DNA from: Rubellimicrobium mesophilum DSM 19309
GTDB lineage: Bacteria; Pseudomonadota; Alphaproteobacteria; Rhodobacterales; Rhodobacteraceae
NCBI RefSeq assembly: GCF_000600335.2
Contig: NZ_KK088582.1
Coordinates: 62,001 to 126,000, forward strand
DNA length: 64,000 nt
Reading direction: 5' to 3'
The position numbers and the translations under genes were made by a program. How positions within the stretch are numbered: position 1 is the stretch's first letter; the number at the start of each line of letters is the position of its first letter. Of this stretch, positions 6,803-16,306 are shown piece by piece. The notes beneath the pieces are model-generated. The model was not told where the DNA came from, ran no database searches, and saw only the letters and a program-made list of their open reading frames with translations.

Positions 6803-8187
6803 GGGCGGATTCGCTCCCGGATGAGGGTTTTCAGGGCGTCGAGGTCGTTGGGCACCCGCGTCACCCGCTCTGGCCGGTCATACAGGTCGGCCATGCGGGG
6901 GGGAAGAGGGGGCCGGACGCCGGTCGCGGCCTCCACGGCGTCGGGGAACTTCGCGGGGTGGGCCGTGGCGAGCGTGACCATGGGCGTGGTGCCGAGATGG
7001 GATTCCGCGACGTGGATTCCAACCGCCGTGTGCGGGCATACCAGCTCCCCGGTCGCCGCAAGGGTCCGCGCGATGGTCGCGGACGTCTCCTCCTCAGAGG
7101 CTCGGCCCGAGTCGAACCACTCGCGCAACTGCTCGATGGCCCCCTGCCCGACCGCGAAGCCGCGCTCGGTCCGCAAGCTGGCCATGTCGTGCGCGACCGC
7201 GTGCGCGTCCCGCCCATAGGCGTCGAAGAGCGCCCGCTCGAAGTTGGAGCTGACTTGGATATCCATGGACGGGCTGATCGAGGGCGTGACGCCCTCCTTC
7301 CGATGCTCGCCCGTCACCAGCGTCCGGTGCAGGATGTCGTTCTGGTTGGTCGCGATCACCAGCCGCTCGATGGGCAGGCCCATGCGCTTGGCGATCAGCC
7401 CGGCGTAGATGTCGCCGAAGTTGCCCGTGGGCACGGTGAAGCTGACCGCCCGCTGCGGCGCCCCGAGGCTCACGGCGGCGGTGAAGTAGTAGACGACCTG
7501 CGCCAGCACGCGCGCCCAGTTGATCGAGTTCACGCCCGCGAGCTTCACCCCGTCCGCGAACACCCGGTCCGCGAACATCGCCTTGAGCGCCGCCTGACAG
7601 TCGTCGAAGTCCCCATCGAGCGCGAGCGCGTGGACGTTCGCCTCAGCCGGCGTCGTCATCTGCCGCCGCTGGACCTCGGAGACCCGTCCGTGCGGATAGA
7701 GGATGAACACGTCCACCCCCTTCAGCCCCCGGAACGCCTCGATGGCCGCGCTCCCCGTGTCCCCGGAGGTCGCGCCCACGATGGCGATGCGCCCGCCCGA
7801 GCGCGCGAGCGACGCCTGGAAGAGCTGCCCGATGAGCTGCATCGCCACGTCCTTGAAGGCGAGCGTCGGCCCGTGGAACAGCTCCAGCAGGAAGTGGTTC
7901 GGCCCGAGCTGCACCAGCGGCACCCGCGCGGCGTGGCCGAAGCCGCTGTAGGCGGCGTCGATCAGTGCCCGGAACTCCTCGTCCGAGAAGCTGTCGCCGA
8001 CGAAGGGCCTCATCACGCGGAAGGCCGCCTCCTCGAAGGGGAGCCCGGCCAGCGCCGCGATCTCCTCCGGGTTCATCACCGGCACGACCTCGGGCACGTA
8101 GAGCCCGCCGTCCGAGGCGAGGCCCGTCATCATGGCCCGCTCGAAGTCCAGGGCGGGGGCCTGCCCCCGGGTGGAGATGTAGCGCAT
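6799..8187 (-). CDS. thrC: Threonine synthase
   Basis: ThrC converts O-phospho-L-homoserine to L-threonine with PLP. The 462-residue protein is of the long (yeast/gammaproteobacterial) subtype: it opens with MRYISTRGQAPALDFERAMM and has the PLP lysine K112 in GPTLAFKDVAMQ. IVGATSGDTGSAAIEAF forms the phosphate-binding loop and FTVPTGNFGDIYAG follows. AGAGGA precedes the ATG. It lies downstream of the cytochrome oxidase assembly genes and overlaps the M16 gene by ATGA, so it is likely cotranscribed with both, although the functions are unrelated. Confidence 0.97.
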   Translation of the reverse strand: MRYISTRGQAPALDFERAMMTGLASDGGLYVPEVVPVMNPEEIAALAGLPFEEAAFRVMRPFVGDSFSDEEFRALIDAAYSGFGHAARVPLVQLGPNHFLLELFHGPTLAFKDVAMQLIGQLFQASLARSGGRIAIVGATSGDTGSAAIEAFRGLKGVDVFILYPHGRVSEVQRRQMTTPAEANVHALALDGDFDDCQAALKAMFADRVFADGVKLAGVNSINWARVLAQVVYYFTAAVSLGAPQRAVSFTVPTGNFGDIYAGLIAKRMGLPIERLVIATNQNDILHRTLVTGEHRKEGVTPSISPSMDIQVSSNFERALFDAYGRDAHAVAHDMASLRTERGFAVGQGAIEQLREWFDSGRASEEETSATIARTLAATGELVCPHTAVGIHVAESHLGTTPMVTLATAHPAKFPDAVEAATGVRPPLPPRMADLYDRPERVTRVPNDLDALKTLIRERIRP

Positions 8188-8205
8188 CGGCTGTCCTCTA
8201 GTCCG

Positions 8206-8904
8206 TCAAGCGGCCGGCTGCCCCGGCCTCGTGTCCTTCGGCCCGCGACGGACGCGGACGATCAGGGCGACGCTCATCACCGCCCAGACGGCCGCGAGCC
8301 CGAGCCAGGTGATCGCGTAGTTGAGGTGGTCGTTCGGGATGCCGGCCGTGTCCACCGGCATGGGGATCGTCCCGAGGTCGGCGCCGTCGATGCCCTTGGC
8401 GACCACCAGCACCGGCTCGGTGCCAAGGGCCTCGGCCATGGCGGGCAGGTCGCGGGCGAACCAGATGTTCCGCCCCTGGTCCGGCTCGGGGGTCCAGGAA
8501 TCGGTCTCGCGCGGCCAGAGCAGGTTGCCCGTGACCGTCACCCTCTCCGCCATGCGCGGCAGGGCCTTGGCCTCCTCCGGCACGAAGCCCAGGTCCACGA
8601 GGACGCGCCGGTCGCCCGTCGTCAGCACCGAGACGACCCGGTAGCCCGGCCCCTCCCCCTGCATCGAGGTCAGCACCGGCGCCTCCTCGCCCGAGAGCGC
8701 CCCAGTCACGCGGACAGGGAGATACTGGTCCGCCTCCGGGTCCGGCGCGGCGGGCAGGTCGACGGGGGCCGAGCCGATCCGCGCCTCGATGGCGGCGATC
8801 AGCGCCTCCTTCTGGCCGAGGCGCTGCACCTGCCACGTGCCCAGGGCGCAGAGGATCGCCACGCCGACCACGCCCAGGACGATGGGAAACCAGAGCCGCT
8901 TCAC
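8206..8904 (-). CDS. SURF1 family cytochrome oxidase assembly protein
   Basis: SURF1 proteins help insert heme a during biogenesis of aa3-type cytochrome c oxidase. This one has 232 residues with a transmembrane helix near each end (WFPIVLGVVGVAILCALGT and LNYAITWLGLAAVWAVMSVA) and the conserved GTWQVQRL, PVRVTG, GYRVVSVL and VDLGFVP segments in the exported loop. The start is the GTG at 8904, after AAAGGGTGG; no ATG fits. It follows ctaE in the same direction, and its function fits that operon. Confidence 0.93.
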   Translation of the reverse strand: MKRLWFPIVLGVVGVAILCALGTWQVQRLGQKEALIAAIEARIGSAPVDLPAAPDPEADQYLPVRVTGALSGEEAPVLTSMQGEGPGYRVVSVLTTGDRRVLVDLGFVPEEAKALPRMAERVTVTGNLLWPRETDSWTPEPDQGRNIWFARDLPAMAEALGTEPVLVVAKGIDGADLGTIPMPVDTAGIPNDHLNYAITWLGLAAVWAVMSVALIVRVRRGPKDTRPGQPAA

Positions 8905-8978
8905 CGCCACCCTTTCAAAACGGAAGCGCGCGAGGGGGTCCCCGCGCGCATCAGGGGGAACCCCGGAGGGCCGAGGTC

Positions 8979-9779
8979 TCAGCTCCCCCAGATGTAGACC
9001 ACGGTGAAGAGGAACAGCCAGACGACGTCGACGAAGTGCCAGTACCAGGCCGCCGCCTCGAAGCCCACGTGCCGCTCGGGGGTGAAGTCGCCGCGATAGG
9101 TGCGGATCAGGCAGACGGCGAGGAAGATCGTCCCGATGATGACGTGCGCGCCGTGGAAGCCCGTGGCCATGAAGAAGGCCGCGCCGTAGATGTTGCCGGA
9201 GAAGCCGAAGGCCGCGTGGCTGTATTCGAGCGCCTGGAAGCAGGTGAACATCACGCCCAGGATCACGGCCAGCCAGAGGCCCATCTTCATGTCGCGGCGG
9301 TTGTTCTCGTGCACGAGGGCGTGGTGCGCCCAGGTCACGGCCGCGCCCGAGCAGAGCAGGATCAGCGTGTTGATGAGAGGCAGGTCCCAGGGGTCGAAGG
9401 GGACGACGCCCGCGGGCGGCCAGACGCCGTCCACCGCCGGGGATTCGGGGCCCATCGGGTACATGGCGTGCTTGAAGAAGGTCCAGAACCACGCCGCGAA
9501 GAACATGACCTCGGACATGATGAACAGGATGAAGCCGTAGCGCAGGCCGATGCGGACCACGGGGGTGTGGTCGCCCACCCGGCTCTCGGCCACCACGTCG
9601 GCCCACCAGCCGTACATCGTGTAGAGCGCCGCCACGGCGCCGATCGCGAACATCCAGGGCCCCGAGCCATGCATCCAGAGCACCGCCCCGAACAGCATGA
9701 CGAAGGCCCCGACCGCCCCGGTCAGGGGCCAGATGGAGGGCGGCAGGATGTGGTAGTCGTGGTCTTTCACATGGGCCAT
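8979..9779 (-). CDS. ctaE: Cytochrome c oxidase subunit III
   Basis: Subunit III of the aa3-type oxidase, a 266-residue seven-helix membrane protein that stabilises the catalytic subunits and feeds the proton uptake path. It begins [18 protein letters not shown], typical of alphaproteobacterial CtaE, and has the family segments [20 protein letters not shown] (split across helix III), ALEY in helix V, and a [11 protein letters not shown] histidine segment. The C terminus [13 protein letters not shown] is diagnostic. It lies between ctaG and SURF1. Subunit I (ctaD) is not in the window. Confidence 0.97.
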   Translation of the reverse strand: MAHVKDHDYHILPPSIWPLTGAVGAFVMLFGAVLWMHGSGPWMFAIGAVAALYTMYGWWADVVAESRVGDHTPVVRIGLRYGFILFIMSEVMFFAAWFWTFFKHAMYPMGPESPAVDGVWPPAGVVPFDPWDLPLINTLILLCSGAAVTWAHHALVHENNRRDMKMGLWLAVILGVMFTCFQALEYSHAAFGFSGNIYGAAFFMATGFHGAHVIIGTIFLAVCLIRTYRGDFTPERHVGFEAAAWYWHFVDVVWLFLFTVVYIWGS

Positions 9780-9807
9780 GTCGGCGTATCCCCGTTCGGT
9801 CGCGGCG

Positions 9808-10413
9808 TCACTCTATGGAGGCGTCCGCGTCGGCTGTCAAAGGCCCCCCGGCGGCAGCGGAGCCGAGCGCGGCCTGCGTGCTCTCCTCGGAGGGGAGGTC
9901 GGTCTGGTAGAAGGTGTAGCCCAGCGTGATCTCGTGGACGTATTTCCCCTCCGGGTCGTCCAGCATCGCGGGGTCCACGTAGAAGCTGACGGGCATCTGC
10001 ACCGTCTCGCCCGGCTGGAGGACCTGCTGGGTGAAGCAGAAGCACTCGATCTTGGTGAAGTAGCCACCCGCCGCGTCGGGCACGACGTTGAAGCTCGCCT
10101 GCCCGGCGATGGGGTGGTCGGTCGGGTTGTGGGCCTCGAAGAAGGCGAGGTTGGTCTCGCCCAGGCGCACGGACATGTGGGTCTGGGCCGGCCGGAAGCT
10201 CCAGGGCATCCCTCGGTCCACCGAGGCGTCGAAGCGCACGGTGACCGTCTTGTCCAGCACCGGGACCCCCTCGCCGGTGCCCACCGCCGTCGTGCCGGCG
10301 AAGCCCGTCACCTTGCAGAACCAACTGTAGAAGGGCACCGCCGCGAAGCTGAGCGAGCCCATGAGCACGACGAGGCCTACGGTGCCCAGAGCGGTGCGGG
10401 ACTGCGGGGTCAT
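9808..10413 (-). CDS. ctaG: Cytochrome c oxidase assembly protein CtaG (Cox11)
   Basis: CtaG/Cox11 delivers copper to the CuB site of subunit I. The 201-residue protein has one N-terminal transmembrane anchor ([20 protein letters not shown]) followed by C33 in WFCKVTGF, and a periplasmic beta domain with the copper-binding pair C124-F-C126 in [10 protein letters not shown]. The tail after YTFYQTDL is low in complexity. It overlaps the upstream small gene by ATGA (10410-10413), which implies translational coupling. Confidence 0.97.
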   Translation of the reverse strand: MTPQSRTALGTVGLVVLMGSLSFAAVPFYSWFCKVTGFAGTTAVGTGEGVPVLDKTVTVRFDASVDRGMPWSFRPAQTHMSVRLGETNLAFFEAHNPTDHPIAGQASFNVVPDAAGGYFTKIECFCFTQQVLQPGETVQMPVSFYVDPAMLDDPEGKYVHEITLGYTFYQTDLPSEESTQAALGSAAAGGPLTADADASIE

Positions 10414-10613
10414 TGGCCCGGCCCCTCCTCCACGGCCGCCTGCGGCTGCACGACATGGTCGTAGCCCTCGAACTTCATGGGATCGCCCAGCTCCAGGATC
10501 TTGACCACCGTCAGCCCGAAGATGATCGCCACCAGCCCGGCGAGGATCAGGCCCACGCCCAGGTTGCGCCCCCAGCGGCGGTTGTGAAGCTCGTGCTCGA
10601 CCTTGATCGCCAT
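10410..10613 (-). CDS. Small single-pass membrane protein of the cta operon
   Basis: A 67-residue protein with a basic N terminus (HELHNRRWGRN), one hydrophobic helix (LGVGLILAGLVAIIFGLTVV) and a hydrophilic tail. It sits between ctaB and ctaG with a four-base overlap to ctaG. Short proteins of this type (CoxF-like) occupy this spot in many alphaproteobacterial oxidase operons and are thought to help oxidase assembly. The family assignment rests mainly on size, topology and position. Confidence 0.8.
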   Translation of the reverse strand: MAIKVEHELHNRRWGRNLGVGLILAGLVAIIFGLTVVKILELGDPMKFEGYDHVVQPQAAVEEGPGQ

Positions 10614-10614
10614 G

Positions 10615-11549
10615 TCAGGCCCCCAGGAGGCTGCCGAGGGTCGCCTCCGCGAGGAGGGCCCCGAAGTGAAGGGTGAGGTAGAGGAGCGAGACCTTGAAGG
10701 CCCGCTTCTCGGCCGCGAATCGGTCGGCCTCGGAGTCCGCGCGGTCGCGCCGCCAGACCTGCCAGCAGGCCCCCAGGAACAGGGCGTTCAGCACCACGCT
10801 CGCCGCGAGGTAGATGGGCCCGGCGACCTCGGTGAGGCCCAGCGCCAGGGACACCGGGACGAGGAGGACGGCATAGGCCAGGATGTGGTTGCGCGTGACG
10901 CGGTCGCCGTGCGTCTCGGTCAGCATCGGGACCTTCGCCAGCCCGTAGTCCCCCGCACGAAGAGCGCGAGCGCCCAGAAGTGCGGCGGCGTCCACATGAA
11001 GACCAGCGCCACCATCAGCACCGGCGCCCAGGCGAAGGACCCGGTCGCCGCGACCCAGCCCACCAGCGGCGGCAAGGCGCCCGCGAGGCCGCCGATGACG
11101 ATGTTCTGCGGCGTCCGGCGCTTGAGCCACATCGTGTAGACGACGGCGTAGAAGAAGATCGTGAAGGCCAGGAGGCCCGCCGCCAGCCAATTCGTGGCCA
11201 GCCCCAGCAGCATCACCGCGAATCCCGAGAGCGCGAGGCCCAGGGCCATCGCCTCCTCCGGCTGCACGCGGCCCGAGGGCACGGGGCGGCCCCGCGTCCG
11301 CCGCATCAGCGCGTCGATGTCGGCGTCCCACCACATGTTGAGCGCGCCCGAGGCGCCGCCGCCCACCGCGATGCAGAGCACCGCCACGAAGGCGATGAAG
11401 GGATGCACATGGACCGGCGCCGCCGCGAGGCCTACGAGCGCCGTGAACACGACGAGCGACATGACCCGGGGCTTGAGCAGCGCCCAGTAGTCGCCCATCC
11501 CGGCCTCGCCGGGGACGCTGAGGGAGTTCGGCAGGCTCGCGTCGCTCAT
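10615..11549 (-). CDS. ctaB: Protoheme IX farnesyltransferase (heme O synthase), frameshifted
   Basis: CtaB adds a farnesyl group to heme b, making heme O for the aa3 oxidase. The UbiA-type signature [19 protein letters not shown] (first aspartate-rich motif) and the polytopic layout are clear. The reading frame breaks near 10951-10955: the 5' part reads [16 protein letters not shown] and then loses homology, while the next frame resumes at [18 protein letters not shown] run of five Gs where six are expected explains this; adding one base gives a 311-residue protein of normal length. I treat it as one gene with a probable sequencing error. The start at 11549 follows GGAGT. Confidence 0.93.
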
Positions 11550-11588
11550 GGGGGACTCCTTGCGGGAGGGTCGTCAGATAGGCCGAAC

Positions 11589-11615
11589 GGCGCCCGAGGG
11601 ACAGGCCCGGGCGCC
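11589..11615. other. Intercistronic hairpin between ctaC and ctaB
   Basis: GGCGCCCG (11589-11596) and CGGGCGCC (11608-11615) form an eight-base stem around an 11-base loop in the gap between ctaC and ctaB. There is no T run. It may be a processing or partial termination point that adjusts subunit II expression relative to the assembly genes. Confidence 0.5.
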
Positions 11616-11641
11616 GCGACTCGGTGCCGCTGTCCGGGACC

Positions 11642-12538
11642 TCAGGAGGCGGGCGACGGGAAGTCGACCTTGGCCTGCTGGACCCAGGCGTCATAGGCCT
11701 CCTGCGAGACGACGCGCACCTGGATCGGCATGAAGGCGTGGTCCTTGCCGCAGAGCTCCGAGCACTGGCCGAAGAAGATGCCTTCCTGCTCGGCCTTGAA
11801 CCAGAGATGCGCGAGGCGGCCCGGCACGGCGTCCTGCATCACGCCGAAGGCGGGCACCTTCCAGGAGTGGATCACGTCGCCGCCGGTCACGGTCACGACC
11901 ACGGTCGCGCCCACGGGGACCACGACGTAGGTGTCGGTGGCGAGCTTGAACTGCTGGTCCGTGAAGCCGGCCTCCTGGAGGGCCGCGCTGATGTCGGGGT
12001 TCAGGTTCCCCTCGCCGTAGCCGATCATGTAGCTGTCGAAGGAGATGGCCTCGTCCGGGTAGTCGTAGTGCCAGAACCACTGGTAGCCGGTGACCTTGAT
12101 GTGGATGTCCCCCTCGGGGATCTCCTGCTGGTCGAACAGCACGGGGAGCGAGAAGGCCCCGATGAAGACCAGGATGACGATCGGCACGATGGTCCAGGCG
12201 ATCTCGAGCGGGGAGTTGTGCGTGAAGCGCGCCGGGGTCGGGTTCCGCCGCTCGTTGAAGCGGAAGATCACGACGACGAGCAGCAGCATCACGAACAGCA
12301 CGATGGCCGAGATGATCCAGAGCACCATGCCGTCGAGCCAGTGCGTGTTCTCGGCGACGGTGCTCATGGCGGGCTGGAGCGCGATGCCGCCCTGGTGCGG
12401 CTGGCCGATGACCGGCAGCCCGTCCACGACGAGCCCCGCGCCCGAGTTGTCCGCGGCCTCCTGCGCCCAGGCGGCGCCGCCGAGGAGGGTCGCCCCCGTG
12501 GCGGCGGCAAGGGTTCTGAAGGTCTGGAGCAGGCTCAT
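11642..12538 (-). CDS. ctaC: Cytochrome c oxidase subunit II
   Basis: Subunit II carries the CuA centre that takes electrons from cytochrome c. The 298-residue precursor has a signal peptide ending near GAAWAQEA, two transmembrane helices (one in WLDGMVLWIISAIVLFVML), the aromatic YQWFWHYDYPD cytochrome-docking patch, and the CuA ligands in VIHSWKVPAFG and GQCSELCGKDHAFM. It is the first gene of the minus-strand cta operon. The divergent gene tldD begins 147 bases away, so that gap should hold promoters for both. Confidence 0.97.
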   Translation of the reverse strand: MSLLQTFRTLAAATGATLLGGAAWAQEAADNSGAGLVVDGLPVIGQPHQGGIALQPAMSTVAENTHWLDGMVLWIISAIVLFVMLLLVVVIFRFNERRNPTPARFTHNSPLEIAWTIVPIVILVFIGAFSLPVLFDQQEIPEGDIHIKVTGYQWFWHYDYPDEAISFDSYMIGYGEGNLNPDISAALQEAGFTDQQFKLATDTYVVVPVGATVVVTVTGGDVIHSWKVPAFGVMQDAVPGRLAHLWFKAEQEGIFFGQCSELCGKDHAFMPIQVRVVSQEAYDAWVQQAKVDFPSPAS

Positions 12539-12685
12539 GGGCAGTCCTCAAGGGGCGGCGATGATATGACGGAGGCGTGACGGGCCCCTGTCGGTCGGCT
12601 GCCTCATCCCATATCCTTGGGGGCATAACAAGCCGCCCGATGCCGTGCCCGCATCCTCCGGCCCCAGACTCACGAGGAGTTTCCG

Positions 12686-14107
12686 ATGGCCTCCGCCCCC
12701 TTCCGCCCCTTCGACGACCTCCTCGACCGGGACGCCGCGCTTCGCCGCCTGCGCGACGCCGTGGCGGGCGCCGACGACGGCGAGCTCTTCCTCGAGCGCC
12801 GGCGCGGCGAGGTGCTGGGCTTCGATGACGGCCGCCTGAAGACGGCGAGCTTCGACGCCTCCGAGGGCTTCGGCCTGCGCGCCGTCAAGGGCGAGACGGC
12901 CGGCTACGCCCATTCCACCACCATCGACGAGCCCGCGCTCGCCCGCGCCGTGGCGACGGCCCGGCTCGCGGTGGGCTCGGGCGGCGGCACACTCGCCGCG
13001 CCTCCGCCCAGGACCAACAGGCGCCTCTACGGCGACGAGGACCCCATCGAGGGCGCGGCCTTCGCCCTCAAGGTCGAGACCCTGCGCGAGATCGACACCT
13101 TCGCGCGAGCCCTCGACCCCCGCGTGGTGCAGGTCAGCGCGAGCCTCGCCGCCTCGCTCCAGGAGGTCGCGATCCTGCGGCCCGAGGGCGACCTCGTCAC
13201 CGACATCCGCCCCATGTCGCGCCTCAACGTCTCGGTCATCGTCGAGGAGAACGGCCGGCGCGAGGCCGGCGGCCATGGCTCGGGCGGGCGGCACGGCCTC
13301 ACCGGCCTCATCGACCGCGCCACCTGGGAGTCCACCACGCGCGAGGCGCTCCGCATCGCCCTCGTCAACCTGCGCGCCGAGGCGGCGCCGGCCGGCGTCA
13401 TGGACGTGGTCCTCGGCCCCGGCTGGCCGGGCATCCTCCTCCACGAGGCCATCGGCCACGGGCTCGAGGGCGACTTCAACCGCAAGGGCACCTCGGCCTT
13501 CGCGGGCCTCATGGGCCAGCAGGTCGCGGCCAGGGGCGTGACGGTCCTCGACGACGGCACGATCCCCGACCGGCGCGGCAGCATCACCGTGGACGACGAG
13601 GGCACCCCCTCGAACCGCACGGTGCTGATCGAGGACGGCATCCTCGTGGGCTACATGCAGGACCGCCAGAACGCCCGCCTCATGGGCGTGACCCCCACCG
13701 GCAACGGCCGGCGCGAGAGCTTCGCCCACATCCCCATGCCGCGCATGACCAACACCTACATGCTCGCGGGCGACGCCGACCCCGCGTCCATGGTGGCCTC
13801 GCTCAAGGACGGCATCTACGCCGTGGGCTTCGGCGGCGGGCAGGTGGACATCACCTCCGGAAAGTTCGTCTTCTCCTGCACCGAGGCCTACCGCGTCCGC
13901 AACGGCCAGGTGCAGGAGCCCGTCAAGGGCGCGACCCTGATCGGCGACGGCGCGACGGCGCTCAGGCAGATCCGCGCCATCGGCAACGACCTGAGCCTCG
14001 ACCCCGGCATCGGCAACTGCGGCAAGGCCGGGCAATGGGTGCCGGTGGGCGTGGGCCAGCCGAGCCTGCTGATCGGCGGGCTGACGGTGGGGGGCGCCGC
14101 CGCCTGA
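12686..14107 (+). CDS. tldD: Metalloprotease TldD
   Basis: TldD forms a heterodimeric zinc protease with TldE (PmbA), which processes peptides such as microcins and unfolded substrates. The 473-residue protein has the HExxxH zinc motif HEAIGHGLEGD, followed by FNRKGTSAFAG and the conserved GYMQDRQNARLMG and GRRESFAHIPMPRMTNTYM segments, with the third ligand region near CTEAYRVRNGQ. GAGGAG lies seven bases before the ATG. The partner tldE is not in this window. tldD next to ctaC is a common arrangement in Rhodobacteraceae. Confidence 0.97.
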   Translation: MASAPFRPFDDLLDRDAALRRLRDAVAGADDGELFLERRRGEVLGFDDGRLKTASFDASEGFGLRAVKGETAGYAHSTTIDEPALARAVATARLAVGSGGGTLAAPPPRTNRRLYGDEDPIEGAAFALKVETLREIDTFARALDPRVVQVSASLAASLQEVAILRPEGDLVTDIRPMSRLNVSVIVEENGRREAGGHGSGGRHGLTGLIDRATWESTTREALRIALVNLRAEAAPAGVMDVVLGPGWPGILLHEAIGHGLEGDFNRKGTSAFAGLMGQQVAARGVTVLDDGTIPDRRGSITVDDEGTPSNRTVLIEDGILVGYMQDRQNARLMGVTPTGNGRRESFAHIPMPRMTNTYMLAGDADPASMVASLKDGIYAVGFGGGQVDITSGKFVFSCTEAYRVRNGQVQEPVKGATLIGDGATALRQIRAIGNDLSLDPGIGNCGKAGQWVPVGVGQPSLLIGGLTVGGAAA

Positions 14108-14141
14108 CGAGATCGTGACGGGCTTGGCAGCGCCGGGCCCG

Positions 14142-14588
14142 TCACACCCTCGACAGGACCAGCCCCGCCGCGACCAGCACCACGGACAGGACCCGCGTGA
14201 GGCTCAGCTCGCGCACCGGCAGCCCGAAGGCCCCCCAGGTGTCGAGCACCATGGCCCCCAGCATCTGCCCCAGGATCACCGCCGCGATCATCGTCACGAC
14301 GCCCAGGCTCCCGACGCTCCAGAGCGCCCCCCAAACGTAGAGCGCACCGAGCGCCCCGCCGAGGAACTGCCAAGGCGCCGCGCGGCCTACCGCTAGGAAA
14401 CCGCCTGCCTGCCCCAGAACGACGGCGATGAAGGTCAGGATCAGGCAACCCGTCCCGAAGGAGATCGCGGCGGCCGGCACGCTCGCCCCCAGGGACCGCC
14501 CGAGCGCGGCGTTGACCGGGGCCTGCACGGCCATCGAGGCACCCGCCGCCACGAGGACGCCCATCGCCACCGCCGCCATCCCGTTCAT
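14142..14588 (-). CDS. DMT-type small transporter (YdcZ/DUF606 family)
   Basis: A 148-residue integral membrane protein of the YdcZ/DUF606 group in the drug/metabolite transporter superfamily. Four to five hydrophobic helices fill nearly the whole chain. Family features are the N-terminal QAPVNAALGRSLG segment, ISFGTGCLIL, and GQMLGAMVLDTWGAFG toward the end. No substrate is known. It points toward tldD and is convergent with it, with 34 bases between stops. Confidence 0.85.
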   Translation of the reverse strand: MNGMAAVAMGVLVAAGASMAVQAPVNAALGRSLGASVPAAAISFGTGCLILTFIAVVLGQAGGFLAVGRAAPWQFLGGALGALYVWGALWSVGSLGVVTMIAAVILGQMLGAMVLDTWGAFGLPVRELSLTRVLSVVLVAAGLVLSRV

Positions 14589-14711
14589 GTCACGCCCTCC
14601 CCGGCCGAATCGCACCCGGCGATCCAGCGCCTTCGCGCCGGCAGCCGCAAGGCGGCTCGCCGGACGTTGCCCTCGCGCTATTCCTCCGTCGGAAGCGCCC
14701 GGAGGGACATG

Positions 14712-15200
14712 ATGGACCAACCCGAACCCCACCACCTCCCGCCGTCCACCCCCTTCCCCAACTCCCCCCTCCCCCTCCTCGTCTACCACGACGCCCTCCC
14801 CTCCGACCCCGCCGCCGTCGAGTCCCTCTTCGCCCGCCACGGCTGGACCGCCGCCTGGGTGAACGGCGTCTACCCCTTCCACCACTGGCACTCCTCCGCC
14901 CACGAGGTCCTCGGCTGCACCCGGGGCCAAGCCCGCCTGCGCCTCGGCGGCCCCGAGGGCCTCCTCCTCGACGCCATCCCCGGAACGGTGCTGGTGATCC
15001 CCGCCGGGGTCGCCCACTGCAACGAGGGCTCATCCCCCGACTTCCAGGTCGTCGGCGCCACCGACGGGGGCCGCGACTACGACATCGTCCGGGGTGCCCC
15101 CACCGCGCGCCAGCGGGAGAACCTCGCCACGCTCCCCCTGCCCAAGTCCGACCCCGTGCATGGGCCGGGCGGTCCCCTCCCCCGACTCTGGCGGACCTAA
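14712..15200 (+). CDS. YjlB-type cupin domain protein
   Basis: A 162-residue single-domain cupin resembling the YjlB family, function unknown. The cupin metal-site strands appear as YPFHHWHSSAHEVLG and, later, VIPAGVAHCNEG. It begins with a proline/histidine-rich stretch. The second of two adjacent ATGs (14709 and 14712) is preferred because GGAGGG then stands six bases away. It is divergent from the YdcZ-type gene. Confidence 0.8.
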   Translation: MDQPEPHHLPPSTPFPNSPLPLLVYHDALPSDPAAVESLFARHGWTAAWVNGVYPFHHWHSSAHEVLGCTRGQARLRLGGPEGLLLDAIPGTVLVIPAGVAHCNEGSSPDFQVVGATDGGRDYDIVRGAPTARQRENLATLPLPKSDPVHGPGGPLPRLWRT

Positions 15201-15244
15201 AGGCCCTTGCTCCGCGCGCCCCGCGCCCCACCCTCAGACGCGTC

Positions 15245-15955
15245 ATGCCCCCCCTGCGCCCCCTCCTCGCCCGGATCGAGACCCGGACCCTCCTCGCGGT
15301 GCTCCTCATCGCCGCCGCGCTCTGGACCTTCGGCGGCATCGCCGAGGAGATGGCCGAGGGCGATACCCACGCCATCGACACCGCGCTCCTCCTCGCGCTC
15401 CGCGTCCCCGGCGACCCCGACGATCCGCTCGGGCCGCCCGCCGTCGAGACCGCCATGCGCGACATCACCGCGCTGGGCGGCATCACGGTCCTGGCCCTCG
15501 TCACCGCCGCCGTGGTCGGCGCCCTCGCGATCCGGGGCCAGCGCCGCTCGGCCGCCTTCCTCGCCGTCGCCGTGGGCAGCGGGCAGCTCCTGTCCCACGT
15601 CGCCAAGAGCTTCTTCGACCGCCCCCGTCCCGACCTCGTCCCCCACGCGACCGAGGTGCTGTCCTCCTCCTTCCCCTCCGGCCATTCCATGATGGCCGCC
15701 GTGACCTGGCTCACCCTCGCCGTGATGCTCGCCCGGGCGGAGCCCAAGCGGCGCATGAAGGTCTACTGGGTCACGCTCGCCGCGCTCGTCACCGTCGCGG
15801 TGGGTGTCTCGCGCGTCTATCTCGGCGTCCACTGGCCCTCGGACGTGGCGGCGGGCTGGACATTGGGCGCGGCCTGGGCCCTCCTCTGCGCGCTCGTCGC
15901 CCGCTGGCTCGAACGGAAGGGCGAGATCGAGCCCGAACGCGGAGGACAGCCCTGA
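15245..15955 (+). CDS. PAP2 family phosphatase
   Basis: A 236-residue membrane phosphatase of the PAP2 family, which removes phosphate from lipid phosphates such as undecaprenyl diphosphate. The three signature motifs are complete: KSFFDRPRP, SFPSGHS and SRVYLGVHWPSDVAAG, with the catalytic histidines in the last two. Several hydrophobic helices surround them, and the active site would face the periplasm. The stop overlaps the start of the next gene (TGATG). Confidence 0.92.
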   Translation: MPPLRPLLARIETRTLLAVLLIAAALWTFGGIAEEMAEGDTHAIDTALLLALRVPGDPDDPLGPPAVETAMRDITALGGITVLALVTAAVVGALAIRGQRRSAAFLAVAVGSGQLLSHVAKSFFDRPRPDLVPHATEVLSSSFPSGHSMMAAVTWLTLAVMLARAEPKRRMKVYWVTLAALVTVAVGVSRVYLGVHWPSDVAAGWTLGAAWALLCALVARWLERKGEIEPERGGQP

Positions 15956-16242
15956 TGTACGGCCTCATCAACCGGTTCACCACGCATCCCGGCCGCCGGG
16001 ACGAGCTCATCGCCGCGATGACCGGGGATGCCGGCCCCCTTCCCGGTTGCCGCAGCTTCGTCGTGGCCAAGGACCCCGCCGATCCGGACGCCGTCTGGAT
16101 CACCGAGGTCTGGGACAGCGAGGAGGACTGGCGCGCCTCGCTCGATCTCCCCGCCGTCAGGGCCAGCATCGACAAGGCCCTGAGCCTGATCGCGAGCTTC
16201 GGCGAGCGCACCGTCACCCTTCCGGTCAGCCTACGTCCCTGA
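15955..16242 (+). CDS. Antibiotic biosynthesis monooxygenase (ABM) domain protein
   Basis: A 95-residue single ABM-domain protein (dimeric alpha-beta barrel). It begins MYGLINRFTTHPGRRDELI and has the conserved VTEVWDSEEDWRASL-like segment as ITEVWDSEEDW. Such proteins include quinol and heme monooxygenases, but the catalytic activity here is unknown. The ATG overlaps the PAP2 stop and is preceded by GGAGGA, so the two genes are translationally coupled. Confidence 0.85.
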   Translation: MYGLINRFTTHPGRRDELIAAMTGDAGPLPGCRSFVVAKDPADPDAVWITEVWDSEEDWRASLDLPAVRASIDKALSLIASFGERTVTLPVSLRP

Positions 16243-16306
16243 CCGGCGGGAACCCCCGGCCCCCCACGCGGGTTGCGCACCGATGCAGCAGCGGGAGGGC
16301 CCCAGC

